48,851 nt of DNA from Verrucomicrobiota bacterium. Its GTDB lineage: Bacteria; Verrucomicrobiota; Verrucomicrobiia; Opitutales; UBA953. The stretch lies in the NCBI GenBank assembly GCA_030834165.1, contig JAURFU010000008.1, positions 1-48,851 of the forward strand, given 5' to 3'. The notes below the pieces were generated by a model. It made no database searches and had not been told where the DNA came from. It saw nothing but the letters and a program-made list of their open reading frames with translations. Made by a program: the position numbers and the translations under genes. Below, in pieces: positions 43,536 to 48,851 of this stretch; the first letter of the stretch is position 1, and each line of letters begins with the position of its first letter.

Positions 43536-44393
43536 ATGTTGAAGCCCATGTCCGCCGAGCCCCTCCTGAGAGTCCAGGACCTCAGTGTCACCTTCCGCAA
43601 CGGTGACCGGGAGACCGTCGCCGCCCAAGGGGTGAGCTACGAGCTGGCCGCCGGCGAGGTCCTGGCGGTGGTCGGCGAATCCGGTTCCGGCAAGTCCGTC
43701 ACCGCCCTGGCCCTGACCCGCCTCCTTCCGCCTGCCCCCGGTTGCGCGCTCGGCGGCTCCGTGCGTCTGGCCGGGGTCGAGCTCCTGACCTTGCCCGAGG
43801 ACCAGCTCGCCAAGGTCCGCGGCGGATCCATCGCCTATATCTTCCAGGAACCCGGTAGTTCCTTGAATCCGGTCTACACGATCGGCTTCCAGATCGGCGA
43901 AGCCATCGCGCTCCATCGTCCGGAGATCAAGGACATCAGGGCCGAAGTCATCCGCGCCCTCGCGGAGGTCCATATCAACGACCCCGCACGCGTCGCGGAC
44001 CAATACCCCCACGAACTCTCGGGCGGCATGCAGCAGCGCGCGATGATCGCCATGGCCCTGGCCTGCGACCCGAAGATCCTCGTGGCCGACGAGCCGACCA
44101 CCGCGCTCGACGTCACCATCCAGAAGGAGATCATGGACCTGCTCGCCCGCCTCCGCCGCGAGCGCGGGATGAGCATCATCCTGATCACGCATAACTTCGG
44201 CATCGTCGCGAACTTCGCCGACAAGGTGCAGGTCATGTGGAAGGGCCGCATCGTCGAGAGCGGTCCCGTCGCCCAGGTCATGCGCGAGCAGACCCACCCG
44301 TACACCAAGGCGCTGATCGCCTGCATCCCGCGCCTCGGCCAACGCCGCCGACGCCTCACCACCCTTTCCGAGGAACTCAAGGTCTCCCGATGA
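43536..44393 (+). CDS. Peptide ABC transporter ATP-binding protein (DppD/OppD-like)
   Basis: The product is 285 residues. Walker A GESGSGKS is at 47-54, signature LSGGM at 161-165 and Walker B ILVADEP at 181-187. The C-terminal THPYTKALIACIPR segment is the oligopeptide/dipeptide extension (oligo_HPY). In E. coli the two ATPases are fused as YejF; here they are separate genes. It starts 37 bp after the binding protein; an ATG at 43548 is an alternative. It is coupled to the next ATPase by ATGA. Confidence 0.92.
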   Translation: MLKPMSAEPLLRVQDLSVTFRNGDRETVAAQGVSYELAAGEVLAVVGESGSGKSVTALALTRLLPPAPGCALGGSVRLAGVELLTLPEDQLAKVRGGSIAYIFQEPGSSLNPVYTIGFQIGEAIALHRPEIKDIRAEVIRALAEVHINDPARVADQYPHELSGGMQQRAMIAMALACDPKILVADEPTTALDVTIQKEIMDLLARLRRERGMSIILITHNFGIVANFADKVQVMWKGRIVESGPVAQVMREQTHPYTKALIACIPRLGQRRRRLTTLSEELKVSR

Positions 44394-45181
44394 GCGACAA
44401 CCTGCTCGAAATCAGCGGACTCTCCGTCCACTACCCCGGCCGCGCCGCCTGGTTCTTCCAGAAGGCCGCCCCGAAGAAGGCCGTGGACGACATCTCGTTC
44501 GTCGTGCCCAAGGGCAGGACCGTCGGGCTCGTCGGCGAATCCGGCTCGGGTAAGACGACGACCGGCCGCGCCATCGTGAAGCTCGCGCCGCGCACCGCGG
44601 GCGCCATCCGCTACCAAGGCCAGGACATCGGCACGCTCGCGAACGCCGCCTTCCTGCCCTGGCGCAAGAAGATCCAGATGATCTTCCAGGACCCGTATAA
44701 CTCGCTCAACCCGCGCGCCGACGTCCTCAGCATCCTCTCGGAGCCGCTCGAGATCCACTTCCCGTCGATGACGCGCGCCGACCGCGAAGCCCGTTGCGCC
44801 GAGCTCCTGCGCAGCGTCCAGCTCCCGGCCGAACACCTCCGCCGCCACCCGCATGAATTCTCCGGCGGCCAGCGCCAGCGCATCGGCATCGCCCGCGCGC
44901 TCGCCGTGCAGCCTGAGCTCATCATCTGCGACGAGCCGGTCTCGGCCCTCGACGTCTCCGTCCAGGCCGAAGTCGTGAACCTGCTGCAGGACCTGCAGGA
45001 ACAGTTCGGCCTCACCTATCTCTTCATCGCGCACGACCTCGCCGTCGTCGAACACGTCAGCGACCACATCCTCGTGATGTCCAAGGGCAGGATCGTCGAG
45101 CAAGGCACGCCCGCGCAGATCCTCGGCGACCCCAAGGAAGCCTACACGAAGACGCTGCTGGCCGCGGTGCCCCGGTTCTGA
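44390..45181 (+). CDS. Peptide ABC transporter ATP-binding protein (DppF/OppF-like)
   Basis: The product is 263 residues. Walker A GESGSGKT is at 49-56, the FSGGQRQR signature near 162-169, and LIICDEPVSALDVSVQ is the Walker B/D-loop. An insertion WFFQKAAPKK before the core is typical of the OppF branch. It is shorter than OppF because the C-terminal oligo_HPY extension is reduced to AYTKTLLAAVPRF. Its stop overlaps the exosortase start (TGATG). Confidence 0.92.
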   Translation: MSDNLLEISGLSVHYPGRAAWFFQKAAPKKAVDDISFVVPKGRTVGLVGESGSGKTTTGRAIVKLAPRTAGAIRYQGQDIGTLANAAFLPWRKKIQMIFQDPYNSLNPRADVLSILSEPLEIHFPSMTRADREARCAELLRSVQLPAEHLRRHPHEFSGGQRQRIGIARALAVQPELIICDEPVSALDVSVQAEVVNLLQDLQEQFGLTYLFIAHDLAVVEHVSDHILVMSKGRIVEQGTPAQILGDPKEAYTKTLLAAVPRF

Positions 45182-46212
45182 TGTCCGCGGACGCACAGGC
45201 CACGACGCCGGGCGCGCTCGACGGTACGACGCGCGGGCTCGGCCTGATGCTGATCGGCATGGCCGCCTTCGCGACCTGGGACCAATGGGCCATCTGGAGC
45301 ACCAAGGATGATTACGGCTTCGGCTACCTCGTGCCGGCCTTCTCGGCGTATGTGCTCTGGGACCGCTGGGACGAACTGCGCGCGCTGCTGACCGGCGAGC
45401 GCTCCCACGTCTCCGCCCCGGCCTCCCGTTTCGCCCTGCTCGGAGCCCAGACGCTCGCCTTCCTCGCGGTGGCCTGCTTCGGACTCGGCGCGGCGGCGCG
45501 CGCGATCTTCGGCACCGGCGTCGGCCCGACCCTGGCGATCGCCTTCGGGTTCACCGGCGCGGCGCTCTCCTTCGGCTACCTCTCCGCCCGCGGACCGCAG
45601 GACACCTCGGCGACCGCCGCCACGCGCTGGCGCGCGGTCGGCCTGCTCGTCTTCCCCGCCGGCGTCTGGCTCATCTCCGGCCCCTTCCTCTACCTCGTCG
45701 ACAACCAGATCAAGGGCGCGCTCCTGACGAACGTCACCGAGATCGTCTCCGGCCTCCTGCGCGCCAACGGCCACGAGATCCGCGTCAGCGGCAACACCAT
45801 CGTCTTCCCGAACGGCGACGCCGTGGGCGTGGCGGAAGCCTGCTCGGGCATCCGTTCGCTTTCGGCGTGCGTGTTCGCGGGCGCCTTCCTCGGCTCCGTC
45901 TTCCTCGAGGGAGGGTTCCCCGGCGCGCTGCTGCGACGCGTCTCGCTGATCGCCCTGGCCGGCTTCACGGCGATCCTCCTGAACATCGGGCGCAACGCCT
46001 TCCTCACCTTCCACGCGCTGGAACATGGCTCCAAGTCGCTCGACCGCGACCTCGCGGGCATCGAGCACGGCCAGCCCGGCTTCTCCTCCCTCGGCTCCGT
46101 CCACGACCTCGCGGGCAACCTCGCCATGGTCGCGGCCCTGCTCCTGCTCGTGGCCTTCGTGCCGCTGCTCAACCGGCTCGGCCGGGCCCAGACTCCTCCT
46201 TCCGAAGCATGA
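45181..46212 (+). CDS. Exosortase/archaeosortase family membrane protease-transpeptidase
   Basis: This 343-residue polytopic membrane protein has about eight hydrophobic helices. The three invariant exosortase residues are present: Cys221 in EACSGIRSL, Arg271 in NIGRNA and His308 in HDLAG. Exosortases cleave C-terminal PEP-CTERM-type tripartite signals and are tied to exopolysaccharide. No PEP-CTERM protein or EpsI-like DUF3485 domain is encoded in this window. It is inserted by stop/start overlaps between a peptide-transport ATPase and glycogen synthase, an unusual setting. Confidence 0.88.
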   Translation: MSADAQATTPGALDGTTRGLGLMLIGMAAFATWDQWAIWSTKDDYGFGYLVPAFSAYVLWDRWDELRALLTGERSHVSAPASRFALLGAQTLAFLAVACFGLGAAARAIFGTGVGPTLAIAFGFTGAALSFGYLSARGPQDTSATAATRWRAVGLLVFPAGVWLISGPFLYLVDNQIKGALLTNVTEIVSGLLRANGHEIRVSGNTIVFPNGDAVGVAEACSGIRSLSACVFAGAFLGSVFLEGGFPGALLRRVSLIALAGFTAILLNIGRNAFLTFHALEHGSKSLDRDLAGIEHGQPGFSSLGSVHDLAGNLAMVAALLLLVAFVPLLNRLGRAQTPPSEA

Positions 46213-47636
46213 AGATCCTTTTCGTGACCCCTGAACTCGCGCCTTGGTCCAAGGCCGGCGGTCTCGGCGACGCCACCGTCGCGCTCGGCAAGGCCTTGGC
46301 CGCGCTCGGCCACGAGGTGCGCGCCGTCACGCCGCTCTATGGCTCCGTGCCGGGACGCGAGCACATGGGCACGCTCATCGAAGCCCTCAAGGTCGGCGTC
46401 GGCGGCGACCCTCGCCGCGCGGCCTGCCGCGTGCGCACGCTCACGGTCTCGTCGGGCTTCGACGCCTGGTTCGTCGAACACGAGGATTTCTACGGCGCAC
46501 GGGAGATCTACCCGGCGCGTGAGGACGCCGGCGAGCGCGCGGCCTTCTTCGGACGGGCCGGCCTCGACGCCTGCCTCGCGACGAGCTGGCTCCCGGACGT
46601 CGTCCACTGCCACGACTGGACCGCGGGGCTCGTCCCCGTGCTGCTCAACACCACGCTGAAGCACACCGCCCTCGGCGGCGCGCGCACGGCGATCTCCATC
46701 CACAACCTCCAGCACCAGGGCCTGCACCCGCGCCGCCTCATGGCCTACCTCGGGCTGCCCGAGTTCCTCTGGAGCCCGCAGGAGCTGGAATGCCTCGGCG
46801 GCGTCAACTTCCTCAAAGGCGGCATCCTCCACGCCGGCAAGGTCATCACCGTCAGCCCGACCTACGCGCAGGAGATCCTCACGCCCGCGTTCGGCTACGG
46901 CCTCGACGAAGTCGTCCGCCGGCGCGCCGGCGCGCTCAGCGGCATCCTCAACGGCGTCGACCGCGACGAATGGGATCCCGCCACCGACAAGCACATCGCC
47001 AAGCCGTTCTCGGCGGCCAAGCCCGCGGGCAAGGCCGGGTGCAAGACCGCGCTGCTGCGCGAACTCGGGCTGCCGACGGACGACGAACTGCCGCTCGTCG
47101 GCGTGATCTCGCGTCTCTGGGACCAGAAGGGACTCGACCTCGCCGTCGGCGTGCTGCCCCGCTTCCTGCGCGAACAGAAGCTGCGCTTCGTGCTGCTCGG
47201 GAGCGGCGACGCCGCGCTCGAGAACGAGTATCGCCGTCTCGCGGCGGACTTCCCGCGCCTTTGCGCCGTGCGCATCGGCTACGACAACGGACTCTCGCAC
47301 CGCATCGAAGCCGGCAGCGACTTCTTCCTCATGCCGAGCCGGTTCGAACCCTGCGGCCTTAACCAGATGTATTCGATGGCCTACGGCACGCTGCCGATCG
47401 TGCGCGCCACCGGCGGGCTCGCGGACACCGTCCGCGGCTGGGACGGCAAGAAGGACGGCACCGGCATCGTCTTCGAACACGCCGATCATGACGGCATCGC
47501 CTGGGCCCTTGAGCGGGCGCTCGACCTTTTCGCTCAACCGAAGGCCTTCAAAGCGCTCCGCAAGCAGGCCATGAAACAGGATTTCAGTTGGGCCAAGGCC
47601 GCCAAAGCGCACATCGCCGTCTATCGGTCGGCCTGA
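46209..47636 (+). CDS. glgA: Glycogen synthase (ADP-glucose type, GT5)
   Basis: This 475-residue GT5 glycogen synthase has Lys15 in KAGGLGD, the ADP-glucose binding motif. The HCHDWTAGL, GGVNFLKGGI and MPSRFEPCGLNQMYSMAYGTLPIVRATGGLADTV landmarks follow, with the catalytic Glu in FEPCGL. It extends alpha-1,4-glucan chains. The start ATGA overlaps the exosortase stop, so its translation may depend on the upstream cistrons. It pairs functionally with glgP at 34053-36602. Confidence 0.95.
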   Translation: MKILFVTPELAPWSKAGGLGDATVALGKALAALGHEVRAVTPLYGSVPGREHMGTLIEALKVGVGGDPRRAACRVRTLTVSSGFDAWFVEHEDFYGAREIYPAREDAGERAAFFGRAGLDACLATSWLPDVVHCHDWTAGLVPVLLNTTLKHTALGGARTAISIHNLQHQGLHPRRLMAYLGLPEFLWSPQELECLGGVNFLKGGILHAGKVITVSPTYAQEILTPAFGYGLDEVVRRRAGALSGILNGVDRDEWDPATDKHIAKPFSAAKPAGKAGCKTALLRELGLPTDDELPLVGVISRLWDQKGLDLAVGVLPRFLREQKLRFVLLGSGDAALENEYRRLAADFPRLCAVRIGYDNGLSHRIEAGSDFFLMPSRFEPCGLNQMYSMAYGTLPIVRATGGLADTVRGWDGKKDGTGIVFEHADHDGIAWALERALDLFAQPKAFKALRKQAMKQDFSWAKAAKAHIAVYRSA

Positions 47637-47747
47637 GGATAGTTTCATACAGTAATCTGAGCCTAAAAAAGAGCAAAAATCGGGTGGCTTGCCGAAAAAC
47701 GACCTCTTTCGGTCAATTTCTCGTGCCAATGGCACGCTTCCGGAGTT

Positions 47748-47764
47748 TGGCACGGGGTAAGCAT
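47748..47764 (+). promoter_or_regulatory. Possible sigma-54-type -24/-12 element
   Basis: TGGCAC followed by GC with the GG-N10-GC spacing of sigma-54 promoters lies 14 bp before the porin-like ATG. It would put the transcript start about 4 bp before the ATG, removing the AGGGG Shine-Dalgarno at 47766-47770, which argues against it. A perfect GTGCCA-A-TGGCAC dyad lies just upstream. Confidence 0.25.
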
Positions 47765-47777
47765 TAGGGGTGTCGCC

Positions 47778-48560
47778 ATGAAGCACATCACCGCCCTCAC
47801 CCTCACCACCCTCCTCGCCGCGACCGGTCTTGCCCAGACCGCCGCCGCCAATCCGGTCGCCCTCGACCTGACGGCCGGCTACGACAGCGAGTACTACTAC
47901 CGCGGCCTCTGGTTCTCCAACCAGAACGCCTCGTACAACCTCGGCGCTTCCAAGAAGCTGTCCGACACGACCACGCTCAACGCGCTGGCCTACTACACCT
48001 CGAGCAACGATCGCCGCTCCTCTTACCAGGAACTCGACCTCGGCGCCTCCCTCGCCTACGACGCCGGCTTCGCCACGCTGACCGCCGGCTACACGTACTT
48101 CTTCTTCTTCGACGGCTACGCGGGCAACGGTGCCGGCCAGACCTTCGCCTCGGAGTTCTTCGTGAGCGCCGCCAAGACCGTCGGCCCGGTGAACGTCACC
48201 GCCACCTACGCCTACGATCTGTACATCGACGCCAGCTACGCTGAGCTCGCCGTGGACAAGACCTTCGCCCTGACCGACTCCACGTCGCTCGTCCTGAAGG
48301 CCGCGGCCGGCTACAGCATCGGAGGCTACTACACCGCCTTCGACCTCGGCGGCTACAACGTCGGCACCGAAAGCGTCTGGACCCACGTCGCCCTGACCGC
48401 CTCGCTCCCGATCGCGCTCTCCAAGACCGCCACCCTCACGCCCTACGTCGCCTACAACATCTCCGGCGCCGGTCGCACCGAAACCAACACGGCCAACATC
48501 GGACTCGGCTCCGACGAAGACCAGCTGTTCTTCGGCGCCGCGATCAAGGCCGTCTTCTAA
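47778..48560 (+). CDS. Outer-membrane beta-barrel protein (TorF-like putative porin)
   Basis: The product is 260 residues with a clear signal peptide (about 1-24). The mature chain alternates polar and aromatic residues with many Tyr/Gly turns (DLTAGYDSEYYYRGLWFSNQN, TLTAGYTYFFFFDGY) and ends in Phe, all typical of a monomeric outer-membrane barrel. The N-terminal ...SEYYYRGL... pattern resembles the TorF putative porin family. Substrate is unknown. A Shine-Dalgarno AGGGG lies 8 bp upstream. It is a single-gene unit between a 141-bp AT-rich spacer and two hairpins. Confidence 0.83.
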   Translation: MKHITALTLTTLLAATGLAQTAAANPVALDLTAGYDSEYYYRGLWFSNQNASYNLGASKKLSDTTTLNALAYYTSSNDRRSSYQELDLGASLAYDAGFATLTAGYTYFFFFDGYAGNGAGQTFASEFFVSAAKTVGPVNVTATYAYDLYIDASYAELAVDKTFALTDSTSLVLKAAAGYSIGGYYTAFDLGGYNVGTESVWTHVALTASLPIALSKTATLTPYVAYNISGAGRTETNTANIGLGSDEDQLFFGAAIKAVF

Positions 48561-48568
48561 GGACCTGA

Positions 48569-48594
48569 GCCGGGTGGTCTTCGGACCGCCCGGC
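48569..48594 (+). terminator. GC-rich hairpin with TTCG loop after porin gene
   Basis: GCCGGG-T-GGTC pairs with GACC-G-CCCGGC around a TTCG tetraloop, 8 bp after the stop. It lacks a strong T-run, so it may protect the mRNA end or act with the next hairpin. Confidence 0.6.
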
Positions 48595-48660
48595 CTTCCT
48601 GAGACCGAACCATTCCCCGGCCTGGAACCGTTTCAGAACCGGGAGATTGCAGCATAGCAA

Positions 48661-48702
48661 AAGGGGTGCTTTCCGGGAGGAAAGCACCCCTTCTTCTTTG
48701 TT
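48661..48702 (+). terminator. Strong rho-independent terminator
   Basis: A perfect 14-bp stem, AAGGGGTGCTTTCC (48661-48674) with GGAAAGCACCCCTT (48679-48692), has a GGGA loop. A T-rich tail follows. It separates the porin-like gene from lipA. Confidence 0.93.
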
Positions 48703-48742
48703 AGGTTGAAAATCGCCGGAAGAAGGCAATGTTGCCCCCTCC

Positions 48743-48851
48743 ATGCTCGAGTCCGCCCGCAAACCCGACTGGCTCCGCGCCAAGCTTCCCAGCGGTCCCG
48801 ACTTCCTGGAGACCAAGAAGAACGTCGACGAGCACAAGCTCCACACCGTCT
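48743..48851 (+). CDS. lipA: Lipoyl synthase, N-terminal fragment (runs off window)
   Basis: Only the first 36 codons are inside the window. KPDWLRAKLPSGPDFLETK and DEHKLHTV match the start of LipA, the radical-SAM enzyme that inserts two sulfurs into octanoyl groups. The CxxxxC cluster that would follow lies beyond the edge. The ATG at 48743 fits the family N-terminus. Sulfur-linked metabolism is again near cysteine genes, but not in an operon with them. Confidence 0.82.
   Translation, partial: MLESARKPDWLRAKLPSGPDFLETKKNVDEHKLHTV

Noticed and set aside
47692-47712. Terminator for glgA (CCGAAA/TTTCGG)
   Set aside because: The stem is only 6 bp with a 9-base loop and no real T-run follows.
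45690-48386. 898-codon open frame on the minus strand across exosortase, glgA and porin-like genes
   Set aside because: It covers three well-supported plus-strand genes and shows only low-complexity shadow composition.

Overview
This high-GC window reads as chromosome of a Verrucomicrobiota bacterium, probably class Opitutia. That placement is inferred from gene content, not from a marker gene. The indicators are a PVC-type membrane dehydrogenase with a C-terminal CATCH haem site, a ceramidase-like hydrolase, a type I sulfatase, a Tat-exported Gfo/Idh/MocA oxidoreductase, a GQSN-motif acetylesterase, an exosortase and a YejABE-type transporter. I see no rRNA, tRNA, CRISPR array, prophage or transposase gene. 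Genes are tightly packed, and many neighbours share ATGA or TGATG start/stop overlaps.

Layout: (1) 1-6058 (+) is a housekeeping run: rRNA methylase fragment, TIGR01777 epimerase, LysM lipoprotein, recF, secG, LolA-like protein, Nif3-like protein, gluQ. (2) 6070-7660 (-) holds two paralogous secreted thioredoxin-like proteins. (3) 7752-14799 is a sulfate assimilation and siroheme block: CbiX-like chelatase, cobA (-), then cysI, cysH, cysD and cysNC (+). (4) 14990-23524 holds a secreted sulfatase (+) facing a minus-strand cluster of ceramidase-like, PVC haem, beta-propeller, small unknown and Gfo/Idh genes. (5) 23656-25396 (-) is a umuDC SOS mutagenesis operon with a LexA-like dyad at its start. 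(6) 25671-28475 holds cysK, infA, tadA and a Tat-exported superoxide dismutase. (7) 28568-31856 (+) is a coupled esterase / acetylesterase / beta-helix operon. (8) 31859-38984 (-) holds an adenylate-kinase-like fusion, a secreted unknown, glgP with a histone-like tail, and an Aas-like acyltransferase/acyl-ACP synthetase. (9) 39076-47636 (+) is one coupled seven-gene run: yejB, yejE, yejA-like, two ABC ATPases, an exosortase and glgA. (10) 47778-48851 (+) holds an outer-membrane barrel protein and the start of lipA.

How the genes fit together: CysNC and CysD activate sulfate, CysH and CysI reduce it, CysK (11 kb away) fixes sulfide into cysteine, and CobA plus the CbiX-like protein probably supply siroheme to CysI. 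Sulfatase, ceramidase-like, esterase and beta-helix genes suggest scavenging of sulfated or acetylated polymers and lipids.

The most unusual feature lies between genes. Nearly every longer spacer carries a short degenerate tandem array with unit length 6, 7, 8 or 12 bp. Several abut a start codon where a Shine-Dalgarno would be. Two nearly identical 55-bp two-hairpin palindromes also occur. This intergenic repeat system is the best candidate for something undescribed.
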